Shown: positions 40,226 through 53,830, numbered from the stretch's first letter. The stretch is DNA of 64,000 nt from Urechis unicinctus (GCA_034190875.2 CM067358.1:43001750-43065749), one strand, 5' to 3'. Numbers and translations: made by a program. Notes: a model not told the origin generated them from the sequence alone.

Positions 40226-43203
40226 TTTTTACCGGGGTATTTGTATTTTGGGTTGAATGTGGGGGTGCTCATAACTGTTTTTGTTTCAAGTTGTAAGTCG
40301 GGGGGTGCACAATTTGGGTTCCATTATGACCAATTAACGTTATGATTGTTTATTCAAATTGACACCCATCATATGCGCGTTCGTCCTTGCATTTGTCTTC
40401 CAGTGAACTATAAAATGGTCTGTAGTAGCATAATGAATGAACAATAAAATGACGTTAAACACACACTGGTAAATTCTTAAGGTTATTTTTAGCTCGAAAT
40501 ATGGTACCACAGTAAATGACGTATATCTGATGTGTCGTGGGTTGTAACTTTTGAAGTCTACGGTGATTGCGGGGGTGATTGCTACTGTCGAGTTAGTCAG
40601 AGAGAGAGTGGTCATTATGATGGGTCTGATGAATATAGTAAACATTATGATGGGTCCGATGAATATAGTAATACCCTCCATCTGACACGCCATGTGCCTG
40701 TGGAGCTAAAGGTCGCCTGACACAAGACGTGAACGTATAGGGTCCTCAATAATTTATAAAATTCTCATCTTCTGAGTTCACTTCCTCTGAAATCTCATTG
40801 TTCGCTGTAGTTAGATCTATCATAATATCGTAATGCCATCCTGTTTTGCTCAGACACATACGCGCATTCATACGGACAGAACAAAGGGACGATTTCCGAA
40901 GGAAAATTGAAGTATGATGAAATTATGACATAACCATGGTCACAGCGTCTCTTTGTCGTGTGATTGACCTTCGCAATGACAACTGTGTGGTTCCATAATT
41001 CATTCCAACTTGACAATTTCGCGAGGCTGGTAACCGATGACTGTTAACGCTGCTTGTAGTAATTAGATAGGCCATTAAAGTGACATGTTTAGAAGGGTAT
41101 TATGAGCTTAATAGGACACAGACAGTATAATGGTCACCCTGTTATAGCTGTTTCGATATTATACTGCAGCATCCATGCATTTATAGTGGTAAAAGTGTTT
41201 TACAAAAACCATGTGAATTTCATGTGATCACATTCAGGACAATATGACAATGGTACGCGCCAGATTGAGTTTCATTGGCTAAACGCCCTTTTCAAATCAA
41301 GTGGATAGATAACCTGGGACCATTGAGTAATACGGGATTTATTCCTGTCTTAATATTTCACGCTGAGACATATGCTTTGGTTGCGTATTTAAAATTACAA
41401 GTACACTGAAAAGTAGCTATGAATGACTTAGTATCGTTGCTAAGGAAGACATTCTCGGATGGTTACTCTGTATGGCGCGTCTGCTGCTTATGGGACCCCC
41501 TTGTCGCCGCCATGACCACACACTTGTTCCCACCATGACCTTCCGTGGACCCCACCCTAATGCCCGCCTTGGACCCATCCGACGACAACGTTATAATATA
41601 GTTAATACACGTTTAACCGGTTTACGCACGGAATTACATTTGGTATTGAAGGCAGTTATGGCCTTCATAGCGACAATCTTGCACATTATAATATACAGCA
41701 GTACATTCCAAGTGCATAGTTGCACCAGATGTCTAATTTACAGATGGTCTGACGAGGGTGGACCCAACCAAACTATTTGTCATCCAATGACTCTATTCGT
41801 ACTGACGGTCAATGTACAATAACTCTGCCACCAATGCCTTGTCATTAGATATGCCCGCAATTGTCGTCTGCAGACCAGACAATTATGTTCGCCAAAGCCA
41901 AGTGCATTGCTATTCGTTGCTTTTTCAACCTGTTGCCAACGCTCGTGAAAACGACATCTATACCAGAGAACTACACAGGTATAGGATAAGAACATTAGCC
42001 GTGTGTATCGAGGTTCTGTTCATACTGAAAAATTACATGTGTGCTGATTATACATTTTTTTATATACTTAACCGAAGTGTGCACGTAACAATACTTGAAC
42101 AAGATACGAAGAATTAAAAAATACGATGCATTTTTGTATTACCACGTGGTGTGTTACCCGATTAATCAGCACTTGAATGATTAGTTGGGTTACGCCTGCC
42201 TGGGACACATCACGCAAGCTGTCTTCTACAGATACAAATGACGTTACGTGTAACTATGATTAACGTCGAACAAGTTAAGACACATCGTCTTGATAAATAA
42301 CCGCTGATATATCATGTCCTAATGATGTATTGGTTAGTAATGAAAAATGAGATGATGGCTCTGAGACTCAGACATACTCACCCTGCTTCACTCGAATTCA
42401 TTCACACAGTTTATATATTCTCTGTCGCACCAAGCTGCATTCACATCAACATGGTAAATACCATTTATGGTGGTGATTGGGCTGGTTCATATAGATCTAG
42501 GGCGTTATTCAAACTCGTTAAAGGCTGCATTATACTTCCTCTGATGACTTCCCCTCGAGTAATACACGACGTGCTACGTTATGATTGACCCGTGATGACT
42601 TTATGCATATTGTCAGCGGCCTCCGCTGAATGTCCATTCACTTCCAGCGATGTGTAACAACTCTGGAACTGGTTATCCGAATGGACTGGGAATTGTTTTA
42701 TTCTTCAACATTTTGATGCATTACGTCAGCAAATGAAAAAAAACCTCGGCGAACAACTTAACTTGGCCATAGCACCAGCTGTCTCTAATACAATATATGA
42801 AGAACTAGTCATTACTGTACTTGCAGTCGGAAAGAGGCGTATGCGCATGCGCAAGTACTTATTGTTGACTCTTCAGTGGGTTATCGCTTGCCACGTAACA
42901 TCTGATGGCCCATTAGTTCGCTGTATCCGGTCGGTTATTACCTAACTGGCGAGGACTTTATTACCCATATATATTGAATCTCAGAGTATGATCCTGTTGA
43001 CTTTTACAAAACTCCTCGACTATGATATCAATCTCACCCTCGTGGAAATGACACGGAAACGGTTGGTAGTTCCCGAACATTATCAATACATATTTACGAA
43101 TGATCAAAAGTATGTCTACTAAAACAATAACACACACTCACACTCACTCACACACAACACACACAAACTATCTCTCCCTCTCACGCATACAACCACACGT
43201 GTG

Positions 43204-43308
<105 letters not shown>

Positions 43309-43678
43309 CTCGGGCGGGGCCAACATTGCTTGAGTACATTCCCTGGCACAACTTGAAACTTGAGTGTGTCCTTTGTGTCAGGCACACTTCTCTCAGTGTC
43401 TATACGAAATGAATCCAAAGTCCATCCCCTGAAACTTGAGAAGAGAACAGCGTGATCGGAGAAGAGAGAGTCAGCCTACCAGTCACTGATGTCGACCGTT
43501 CTAAATAAAGGCCTTAGGAACTTCCAGTTTTAGCATCTATGATGTGGGTGGGGGGGGGGGGGGTGTTTTTTGGTAACCAGATTTTTTTGGGGACCCGCTG
43601 AAGCCAATCGAAACTGTATAACCCTTCTATCATATCGATATAAGAAAATCCTGTCACAACCTAGTTTGACTCCTGATG

Positions 43679-43986
43679 GACCATATATACCGTGTTTATA
43701 AACGGACTGTATAGCCAAGGTTTATACAGGGACCATGTAGCCCCGATTTTTACAGGGACCATATAGCCAAGGTTAATACAGGGATCATAAAGCCCAGGCT
43801 TATACAGGGTCCATTAGCCCAGGTCTACACACGGACCATATAGCTGCGTTTACACACGGACAATATAGCCCGGGTTAATACAGAGACCATATAGCCCAAA
43901 TTTATACAGGGACTATATAGCCCGGTTTTATTCACCGACCATATAATGCCAGGGTTTATACACGGACCATATAGCCCACGTTTATG
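43679..43986 (+). repeat. Degenerate ~29-bp minisatellite
   Basis: About eleven imperfect units of the form GGACCATATAGCCCAGG plus TTTATACA, with drift in length and sequence. Confidence 0.85.
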
Positions 43987-43990
43987 CATG

Positions 43991-44245
43991 TGTAAGGTGT
44001 CGGTCTGCATGGTAAGCTGTCGGTCTGCGTGGTAAGCTGTCGGTCTGCGGGGAAAGCTGTCGGCCTACGGGGTAAGTCGTCGGCCTGCGTGGTAAGCTGT
44101 CGGTCTGCGGGGTAAGCCGTCGGTCTGCGTGGTAAGCTGTGGGCCTGCGGGGTAAGCCGTCGGTCTGCATGGTAAGCTGTCGGTCTGCGGGGTAAGCCGT
44201 CGGTCTGCGTGGTAAGCCGTCGGTCTGCATGGTAAGCTGTCGGCC
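43991..44245 (+). repeat. 20-bp minisatellite, about 12 copies
   Basis: GGTAAGCTGTCGGTCTGCGT and close variants (GCAT, GCGG endings; AGCCGT for AGCTGT) in direct tandem, adjacent to the previous array but with an unrelated unit. Confidence 0.95.
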
Positions 44246-45011
44246 AAGATCCTAACTATCTTTATCATGATTACCGCCGCCACCACACGCCGGTCGGTCC
44301 AATGAACGAGACATGCATCTGGGACGCGACAATGGCTATCAATTGGACTAGGCCATCTTTGAGAATCAGTTTTGAGGGATTTTATTACATCTAGAGACAG
44401 TATTCATTACTTGCGGGACGCAAACCAGCTGTCTGGATGAGGGATACAGACGAGAAAACCCCAGTCTCTCATAAAGCCGAGCACGAGGAAGAAAGCTCAT
44501 CCACGGATCCGTCATCCCCAAATGTTTGTCCTCATTGACAATCGTAAGATGATACTAACCATATCTTAAGATAAGATGCTCGGTATTTTCACGAAAAATT
44601 AACATAGACTGTAGGGAAAAGTGTTGAGTAAAGCAATGTAATGTGGGTAACGGGATAAGTGCGTTGTTAAAAAAAACATTCGGCTGATGGAGAGTGTACA
44701 TGTGTGTGTGTGGTGGGTGGGGTTGGTATTGGGGAAGGAGTTGTGGAAAACCATGTACGAGAATCATCCACGGATACGGGACTTTGAAGCAGCCCAGTTA
44801 CGCCAAATCCTTCGTGAAGTCATTTGGTCAACCAGCCGACATGAAAAATGCCCGTCATAATGAAATCAAATCTATATATCGCCATCATGGTGAAGTCTAC
44901 GTTCTCAGAATATAGCCGCCGTTCAATCTTCTGTGGTGTCCTATTTCACATTCACAGGAATAAGATATCTCCATAATTAAAACATTGACATTAAAATTAC
45001 GAGCTAAGCAG

Positions 45012-45118
45012 CACAAGCTACATGCTGTATGAGCTTCATTCGGTAGTCTAGCTGGTGGCAATGGTAACTTCATGCTGTAGGAGCTTCATTCGGTAGTCTA
45101 GCTGGTGGCAATGGCCAT
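45012..45118 (+). repeat. Two-copy direct repeat, ~50 bp
   Basis: CATGCTGTA(T/G)GAGCTTCATT followed by CGGTAGTCTAGCTGGTGGCA ATGG occurs twice with near identity. Confidence 0.9.
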
Positions 45119-45409
45119 GTAGTAAGTTTTTAACGCCACTTATGTATCACAGATGTCATATTTATAAAGATAAATAACCGCCGATAGGATCGCAAATAAA
45201 CTACTCCCCCCCCCCCACCCCACCTCCCCTGCAACCAGGAACGAACAATTTTTCAAGTTACCGAAAACTTTTTCAATCGCAGCGGAATATTTATATTTCC
45301 GGTTTTCGATGCATCCGTGTTCGCAAGTCACGCCGGGTGATTTTCACCAGAAAAGGACGACATGCCGAAAGACAGCTGTTACGCATGCGCGCTACTTATC
45401 CGAACCGCA

Positions 45410-45517
45410 GGTTCCTTTTGCATGGCGCAAATGGTAAATGAAGTTCGTGTGACCCTCTGACAGAGCCGCACAACGCGAGAGAGCAAAGAGCGGTTTTGAC
45501 TTACAAGCAACTTTTCG
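45410..45517 (+). promoter_or_regulatory. Candidate non-coding first exon/promoter of the innexin
   Basis: A good donor (TTCG|GTAAGT) at 45518 in a CpG-richer stretch could pair with the acceptor TTGCAG at 47241-47246, which lies 65 bases before the innexin ATG. No transcript evidence is available. Confidence 0.3.
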
Positions 45518-47311
45518 GTAAGTCCGCGGCCCGGGGCCAACAGGTTAATCTGTTATATACTGGTATCGCGAGTTTAAATGAATGGGTGACGTTTTCTTGT
45601 TTTCATCATTGAGTTAACTAAAACTATTTATGTATCATGGAATCCAGAATGAAAAGAATAACTTTCTCTGCCACTTCATATACTCTTAACGGCGAAATGA
45701 CATGGCCAGCGCGCGGCCTAAAACTGGTCTGTCCTTTCCTCCATACCTTTATTTGTGAAGATAACTTGGGAAGTTGATTAGAAATATCAGTTAGTTTAAT
45801 GTTTATGATCTGACGCGCTCAGGAACTCGGCGAATAGGAGTCCTACGGAATCACACACCAACCAACCCTACTCGTGAAACCTACCTGTGTCAATCATTTA
45901 CGGTCATCGGAATGGGCAAAGGTGGTGTCAGACCGAGGGAGAGGTCCCTTGGGGGAAAGGGAGGGGCAACTCTGTTAACAACTTAACGTTGTTATAAAAC
46001 GCTATTATAAACCGCTCATAATCATCCAAGAGTAACAGGCGCTCGGTTACCGAAACCTAGCTCCCTTGCGCAGAGCCCCTGTATCTATATACATATATCA
46101 GTCGACGAATTCCTTGTATTTTGGTAGTTATTATCGGTCTTTTCTTTCGGATGTCAAACATGTCACGGAGTGTAACTTACAGTCCTTGTGGTACACCTGG
46201 CGGTAAAAAAAACGCGGAAGAGGGGAATTCCCCGAATGTAGCGTGGGGATTGGAGTATTGTCCACCCCTTAGTGTTGGGGAGTTTATCGGGGCAATTCGT
46301 AGGATCGTTGCGCTGATTCGGAGCGACCCCTCCTTGTCCCTTGCCACCAGAGGGTCTGGCGACTGTTGGCTCGGTGAAGAAGAGGAGTGGGTCGGTGAAT
46401 GTGTATTCAAACAGGAGTGTCGCATCGGCTTTCATTTCTCGAGGTCGAATCTTGCCTTCATGGGATCTTCCGCTCTAGGTGAATAATTGTGCTTTGTTTT
46501 GGAGATCGAAACGCGTTAGTAAACGACAAGTCTGAGAGTTACATCTTGCCTGTGAAGTTCCCGCGTGGTAAGTTCTATGCAGATCATACGAATTCTGGGC
46601 GTAGTTGTACAGGCAAGCATGGCATGATTCAGAGTAGAAAGTTGTTTATTTTGTGTCACGTTTGAGAGATATTTATTAGCTCTTTCGAACTAAGTACGGG
46701 AGTAATCCATGCACTCACTCGACAAGGTGATAAATAGAACCTGACGCTGGTCTATTGGGCTAGAATTTATCCTTGAGGACGCTAGGTTGAGGGATTGTCG
46801 TAAAAGATGTAGTGGAAGAGGAGACGCCATGGGGAGAACTTGTTGTTGTTGTTATAGTTTGTGTATTGTGGATTTGTGTTCTTTTCGACCGAAAGCTAGA
46901 CATTCGTGTTGTCGTAAAGGTTTGCTGGCACGTCACTCTGTCGTGTGCACAGCTACCCTATGTCTCCCTAAAACTTTCAAAACGTTTCCAGTAAGTTGTC
47001 TATCCACAGACGCTAAAGTTGTTAAGACGCTTCAAAGGAACTGTTGATTGCATTGTCGAGCCGTCGATTTAACAGGCTGGATCTAACGACATGGTTCAGT
47101 GCGCTCAGTGGACACCTGCTTAAAGGGAGTTGTTCTGAAAGTCGAACTCAGGTTGTCTGGACTATTCCAAAGTGAATTTAAATACATTTTCAAAGACACA
47201 AATAATTAGTTACAATATGTTACAATGATTTTGTTCTGTGTTGCAGTTATCCGTGAAACTTTCGAGGAAGATTATTTTTCGTAAAAGGCAAACAACTGGA
47301 GTTCAATCAGC

Positions 47312-50300
47312 ATGGATAAGTTAGTGGGAGTATTATCCGGGACTTCCATTAACAGTAAAAACGATGACGATTTTGCTGATCGTCTGAGTTCCCGTTACTC
47401 CGTGGTTGTTCTTGTAGTGTTCGCTCTGGTAGTGAGCGCCAACCACTACATCGGCAGTCCTATCACTTGCTGGGCACCTGTGCATTTCACTGGATCACAC
47501 ACCAAATTCACCAACAGCTATTGTTGGGTGCGAAACACATATTACCTGCCTGTCAACGAGGATATCCCCAAGGAACACGAACACGACAAAAGACAAATGG
47601 TTCCATATTACCAGTGGATACCTTTCATTCTTCTCGCCCAAGCGTTATTCTTCTATCTACCGACTATAATCTGGCATGGGCTGAACAGCAAAGCGGGTGT
47701 GGACGCCGACAATATTCTCGAAGCATCTCACAAATTAACACGGACAGATCACGTCGAGAATCATCAGAAAATTCTCTCACTTGTAGTCAACCAAATGGAT
47801 CGCTTCTTAAAGACCAGGAACACTGGCAAAACCTGTCAGTGCGACTTCAACCATCTATTGTCGGCGACCTGTTGCAGACTGTGTGGTACACGGTAAGCAT
47901 TGAAACCACTTTACATTGCATCTCTGTATTTGTTTGATCGTCAAATGATATATGCAAGGATAACACACGATTCTCTTTGCATGATTGATTTGGTTTATAT
48001 ATATAGAGGAAGTTGCTGGTTTATCTTTGTTGAAGTAATTTCCATTTAAGCCCGTTATAAGACCTTAAATCGGACTCGATACAATTGACTCCATATGGCC
48101 ATATTTGTTGAGATCCGCTAGAACATTAGGTTGGTTATCAAGAGTAGGGTGACAAAGTGGGTCGTGTATATCTGTACAAACCTATATACAGACAAAAGTC
48201 ACTGGTACATGCTTTAAACTCGACGTTCTATACTGACTGTCAAGATATTGATTTATATTGCAATAATATCAGGGTTGGCATCGGATCCACATATGGACTC
48301 TTATGCATCCTTAAAGAGCTAGATTGAGTGCTGATGATGTGCAATTGATCACGTCGTTGAATTATATCCGGTACGCGCCATGACAACGATCATGGCACAT
48401 GACTATGGTATACCGGTGTAGGTTACTGTTGTTGGCTGCTACATAGAATACTCGTTTACAACTAGCGCTGGAACGGAGTTCATCGTCAGATTAGGGAATG
48501 GGGGACGGGGGTTATTTATCGTGTGTTTCTATAACAATTATCACATTGTTTCCTGTCGCTTTGGTTCCCGTTCCATTGCATGCCATAAAGCAATTATGTG
48601 GTCGCAGAGTAATGTATAACTCGGCTTATACTGTTAACAGTACGGATGCAAGGGGACTTTGAATCGTTTATTGTACTGTTCCAGTTGATCACTGCACATG
48701 TACGCGTCTTTGAAACTGTACTTGGGATGGGATGAGTAATTTTTGTCTTATTTCCTGGTTAATATTTTCCAAACAGGGACTCATGGGTAATACCGTATTC
48801 GTAGTAATTAGGTCATCCGTCACTTAGTGCCTGATACAGAACTCATCGCGCATGAGCGTCATTGTGACGTCACGGCGTTGTCCAGGACACAAGCTCCGCG
48901 CGACCATTGTGCGAAATTCAAGTGCATCCGGCTGCTCATGTTTAGACTATAGGATATATGGAGTTGGTGGAGAGGCACTAGTCAGATACTGTGGAACCAT
49001 TTTCGTATTAATTGAGTGAAACTCACAAGAAGCAAAGATTTTAGAGCACTATCACCTCAGATCAGCTATACCCACTCCCACACAAACGTATGTAAGTGAT
49101 AATATCGAACAAAGGTCTGCCCTTTGTTCATTGTCCATCGATCATTCGCAGGTGATATATGGGGCCGATTAATTAAGTGTCAGAACTCAGATGTGTAATC
49201 CGGGTTCGTCTGAAGTATTATACCCAGGAGATTCTTGGCGAAATGATACATGAACCACTCGTTCTAAAAGCTTGACCTCTGTGCTTTTTGGTATCACGAA
49301 AGTAAGTGAGAGTCCATAGTTGATTAATGATCTACAAAAATATACGCTACTGGTTCGTGATATCACCCGGTAACGCGGTGATGTGACCAAGTACCTGCCA
49401 GGCAATCCGTTAACCATCTGTGACCTTTTATGAACAATCCGCTTGAGGACATTCCAAAAACAAGCACCATTTCCACGTAACGGTAACCACACACAAAAAA
49501 CGGGTACATTTCCATATCCCCAAGCATTGTCCCGCTCTGACAGTGACACTATGACGTGTGTCATTGTCCCGCTCTGACAGTGACACTATGGCGTGTGTCA
49601 TTGTCCCGCTCTGACAGTGACACTATGACGTGTGTCATTGTCCCGCTCTGACAGTGACACTATGACGTGTGTCATTCCACTATCGACACCAGTTAGGGTG
49701 TTGTTCTTTAAAGTGTGAATATTGCAGTATCGTATGCATTGTTGTATATAATATAAGCTATCTGGTTTGATTAGCTTAACCAGATAAGATAACCATGGTT
49801 GTACTAGGCTCAATATACAGTGTGTTGATTGGGCCACACTGGGTGTAATGGAAGGTCGGATATGCAGGTGTAAATCAGGGCGAGTACTGCCCTCTATCTT
49901 CGTCTCACAAAACGCTTGCAGTTAGTGTAACGTTTGTAATTACTAACACTGATGTATTTCAGATTAAGTTTAAAAGTAGAAACGGCCCGCTGGTGGGTCA
50001 AACATAGTATTGCTTGAAGTCTAGACTTACGCACTGACCATATAGTCATATATCTGACCAGTTGCCCATAAGTCGTCTGCCTTTGCTCAGGCGGCCTTTT
50101 AAATAACTCCTGATATATTAACAGCTTTACAATGTGTGCACATGTGGTGTTTCATGACGATCATCTGTAAACGACATTGCCCCATCACGACAACGGTTTC
50201 GAGTGATAAATGGTAATTGTAATTGTGGATGTGTGATCATTTCATGACCATGACATGGCTGAACATAAATGCTCATTGTCCTATTGCAATGACTGGGCGA

Positions 50301-51261
50301 GAACGCCTCATATTCGTGTAAAACGGCTGACACGCCTCTTGTCGAATATTCATGTATCACTTCAAGGGGTTTCATTATTCACACAAATACCATCACTAGA
50401 CTAGTTCACGATCGATTGAAAGGCCTGTTATTTGAACTTGATTTTTTTATTCGTATACCCACCATCACCTGACAGACCTTTTATTAAAATTCATATAACC
50501 CGCCACCATTGTTATATTGACTTATTCACTTGTGTGATTCAGGTTCGGGAACTACTTGGTTATTCTCTTTATGATGTCCAAGATACTCTACATAGCCAAC
50601 GCTATAGCGCAGCTCTTCATCCTCAATATGGTGCTGGGCACTGACTTCAACAATTTCGGCTTCGAGCTGATGGAGAACTTTATGGCTGACCACGACTGGA
50701 CTGAGGCCGAGTTCGTGGCATTCCCGCGTATCACTATGTGTGATTTTAAAATACGTCGTCTAGGTAACGTGCACCGATACACAGTACAGTGCGTTCTACC
50801 GTTCAACCTTTACAACGAGAAGATCTACGTTTTCCTCTGGTTTTGGATTGTGTTCGTAGCGCTGGTCAGCGTTCTCAGCTTTGTCGTCTGGATGATTCGT
50901 TTCATTTTCAGCAGCGATCGCGTTATGTTCGTACAAAACCACCTTGCGCTTAATAGATTGATCCTTCAGGGCGATCGTGATGATAAAGATGAGAGCAAAA
51001 ACTTCGTTACTAATTCTCAAACAAGATGGCGCGTTCTTGTTGCGTCTCATTGCCCATAACACGAACAACATTACGACGACAGAGGTCACGTGTGCTTTGT
51101 TTGAGCATTGGCGGGAAAAGCGCGCCAGGAGGAAACAGAAGAACTTGCAATTGGATGATGTTGATTCGGCGCCTAAAAAGAGTATCTACCCCAACCCACA
51201 CCTCGCTGACACGATGGAGTTACAAAAGCCTCTGAAAGGAGCAGATTCTAGCTATGTTTGA
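47312..51261 (+). CDS. Innexin (gap-junction channel protein), two coding exons, frameshift near C-terminus
   Basis: Innexins form gap junctions and hemichannels in protostomes; four TM helices with two cysteines in each outer loop. Exon 1 is 47312-47892 (ends in phase 2, donor GTAAGC); exon 2 starts at 50543 after TTCAG. TM1 is about 29-47, outer loop C53 and C71, the family signature YYQWIPF is 99-105, TM2 about 104-122, TM3 about 198-225, outer loop C260 and C277, TM4 about 290-315. The frame then breaks near 51000-51020: as given it ends at 51059, but the next frame holds the expected KQDGAFLLRLIAHN and a tail ending SSYV at the TGA 51259-51261. Total about 430 aa if the break is an error. 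The CWAP and IPKEHEHDKRQM segments look molluscan/annelid. Confidence 0.93.
47893..50542 (+). other. Innexin intron
   Basis: 2650-base intron, GTAAGC...TTCAG, with a 37-bp tandem repeat and no recognised internal exon. Confidence 0.8.
49525..49672 (+). repeat. 37-bp tandem repeat, four copies
   Basis: CATTGTCCCGCTCTGACAGT plus GACACTATGACGTGTGT at 49525, 49562, 49599 and 49636, nearly identical (one A-to-G in copy 2). Confidence 0.95.
51000..51261 (+). pseudogene. Innexin C-terminal tail in a shifted frame
   Basis: The tail encodes KQDGAFLLRLIAHN, then VTCALFEHW and a basic cluster (REKRARRKQK), all typical after TM4 of innexins. It is out of frame with the upstream exon by one extra or two missing bases. 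The upstream frame continues as nonfamily sequence and stops at 51059. There is no splice site that would restore the frame. Confidence 0.8.
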
Positions 51262-52082
51262 TCGGTGTCAACGAGCTTTGGAAATTGACAATGAACGATC
51301 TAGCTTGTGGGTAGTGTTTATAATAGGGCAACAGATCTTTTCCTTTATGTTAAAGATGTTAAATGAAAATTGGGTTATCATTTCCACTTACTTTAGAATT
51401 CATTGGATGTGTTGTACTTAATCCTTTTACTTGAATCTGATGATATTGATATTTACCAAGAGAGTTTTAAGTGAAAATGTTTGTGGTGGGTGCTAATTAC
51501 CAAATACAACTGACCTATTGATCTTAGTCACAATGTCAGTGTCATTTTATATGATTTTTCAACAGGATTTCCACATTTTAGAATCATATTGTGATGCAAA
51601 TTAGTTTTATTGTTTGTTTTGTATAGCATTTATATTTTGAGATTTTACACTATAGAATCAAGGTGATGGTCTTCAATTATTGATGTAATATCATATTCTC
51701 AACAGTAAATTTTATTGTGGAACTATCGTGGTGGACGTGTTGAAAAGGACCTCATAAGTCAAATTTATCTGAGGTTTAATCAATTCCCGGTGTTGCGGGG
51801 TAAACATTTGATACATCTGTATGGTCAATATTATTAATGTGCAAGAATGGTAACAATGTGCATTGTATTGAGCTCATGGTCCATTAATCTATACTTAATT
51901 CAATGAAAGGTCTGTATATGCCAGTGCTTTTTAAACTTATGCATGTTTGAGATTTTTGATTGTGTTTGTGTTCCTCCAATATTTCATGTCCACTTTATTG
52001 CTGATTTGTCCGTCAATGGAAACAAATATGATGCGTTCCTGTATTCTATCATCAATTGATTCGTGTCACAATTGTTTGGAAA

Positions 52083-52088
52083 AATAAA
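52083..52088 (+). terminator. Candidate innexin poly(A) signal
   Basis: AATAAA about 820 bases after the tail stop codon, followed by T-rich sequence. Confidence 0.35.
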
Positions 52089-52173
52089 TATTATTTCTTT
52101 AGTTATACACACTTCATTTTTATGTACAATATTCTGTGTTACCATTTGTAAATCATTTTCCTCAATCAATCAC

Positions 52174-52605
52174 AAACTTAACTACATCACACCTTCCTCA
52201 ATCACAAACTGTACTACATCACACTTTCCTCAATCAATCACAAACTTAACTGACATCACACTTTCCTCAATCACAAACTAAACTATATTACACTTACCTT
52301 AATCACACACTAAACTACACGCTTTCCTCAATCAATCACAAACTAAACTATATTCCACTTACCTTAATCGCAAACTAAACTACATTCACAAACTTAATAT
52401 CACAGTTTCCTCGATCACACTAAACTACATTACACCTACCTCAATCACAAACTAAACTACATCACACTTTCCTCAATCACAAACTTAACAACATCACACT
52501 TTCCTCAATCACAAACTAAACTACATTACACTTACCTCAATTACAAACTAAACTACATTACACTTAACTCAATCACAAACTAATCTACATTACACTTACC
52601 GCGAA
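52174..52605 (+). repeat. Degenerate ~31-bp satellite
   Basis: About a dozen units of CTTTCCTCAATCACAAACT plus (A/T)AACTACATCACA with length variation. Confidence 0.9.
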
Positions 52606-53592
52606 CACTTAAATGAAAACTGCAGGTCATATGGTCACCTCCACACTGGGGTCAGCTGATTGAACTTCGAGTAACAGATAGCTATTCATGGCGAACAAAT
52701 CAGGGATATTGATACTGGAATCCGGTTTTAGTGCAAATTGGTCTATTCAAGATAACCTGTAGTATCAATAATTTGCAAGTAAAGTGTCCCATTATCGTTT
52801 ACATACAGACAATGACCTATGATTGGCGGTGACCGTTTATAATAAACGAATGGTACAAGATTCTGTTTGATGTTTCTGAGAGCGTATATCGATGTTTTGT
52901 TCACTACATTAGCAATCAATCAGTCAATATCTACGGGTGTCTTTTTAATGCTCATCTAATTATCTGCTTTGTCAGTTTTTGATGATTGGTTTGCCTCGAA
53001 TCTCAGCAGTTTACCTATATAAACCAGGTCGGTATTAATCACAGGTTGACAGGTTAGCTAGGCCACTGAACCAGGTTTGAGATGGGAGATGGTGATGAGT
53101 GTTTGGAATGTTATCCCAGCAGCTTGTCGTTATTCTCAATAAGCTTGTTTTCTCATTTGATATAGGATGTGTATGTAGCTGCATGGGGTCGATGCCTTCA
53201 TCCATAAAGTTCGCTCTCAGTTGTGAAATGACCTGACTCTTTAACATAGAAGGATAGTTACGCAATGAAAAACCCCTCATGGCCGACAGCCAAAGGACAG
53301 CTCACGTTAGCTCCGTGTAACGGTAACATGAATTTATACCGTTACGAAGAGTTAGTCAAACACAGTCGGCGATATCTCGTTTAGACTATATCTCCGCGAG
53401 GGGCTATATTTCGCACCTAGAAAATAACATATATCAAGAGCCTTTACAAAAAATAGACCTTTCGCTCCAACAAACTTACCACCACTCGACGCTATTCTTC
53501 AATGAATGCCATCGATAGTTCGTTTCCGAACAAATCGCGATACGAAGTCTGCCATTTTGGAAACTATTAATTCTCGCGATTTCCCGCATTGC

Positions 53593-53600
53593 CTTAGCAT
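53593..53600 (+). repeat. Target-site duplication, left
   Basis: CTTAGCAT, identical to 53823-53830, directly abutting the element's left inverted repeat. Confidence 0.85.
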
Positions 53601-53822
53601 CCCAAGTGGGGGGCACTTACCCTAACTTGGATAGGAGTGTGCCGCGGGACCTCGAAAACCTGTACCCGTTGTACTCGTTGAGAATGAGAAAAAGTATACT
53701 CCATCGTACAAGGTATTATGCGATTGTCTAACCCGTCGTAAAAGTCGAGATGTCGAAAAAACCACCCCCTTCGTGCGGCACATGTATACTATATCCTTAC
53801 ACTTAAGTGCCCCCCCCCCGGG
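53601..53822. mobile_element. 222-bp MITE-like non-autonomous DNA transposon
   Basis: Left end CCCAAGTGGGGGGCACTTA and right end (reverse complement) CCCGGGGGGGGGGCACTTA form 19-bp terminal inverted repeats with 3 mismatches. CTTAGCAT is duplicated perfectly on both sides. An 8-bp duplication fits hAT, P or Merlin-type transposases; the short termini do not decide. There is no coding capacity. The interior shares GTGTGCCGC, ACCTCGAAAAC and CGGCACATGTATACTA with the copy at about 4991-5525. Confidence 0.85.
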
Positions 53823-53830
53823 CTTAGCAT
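53823..53830 (+). repeat. Target-site duplication, right
   Basis: CTTAGCAT, the right-hand partner of 53593-53600. Confidence 0.85.

Noticed and set aside
41472-41822. 116-codon open frame in the GNPTAB-innexin interval
   Set aside because: No family resemblance, no splice context, ordinary chance length for the region.
43991-44245. CRISPR-like array of 20-bp repeats
   Set aside because: Units are directly adjacent with no spacers and the genome is eukaryotic; it is a minisatellite.
46121-46486. 121-codon open frame upstream of the innexin
   Set aside because: Minus-strand frames are open over the same bases, and no family or splice support is visible.
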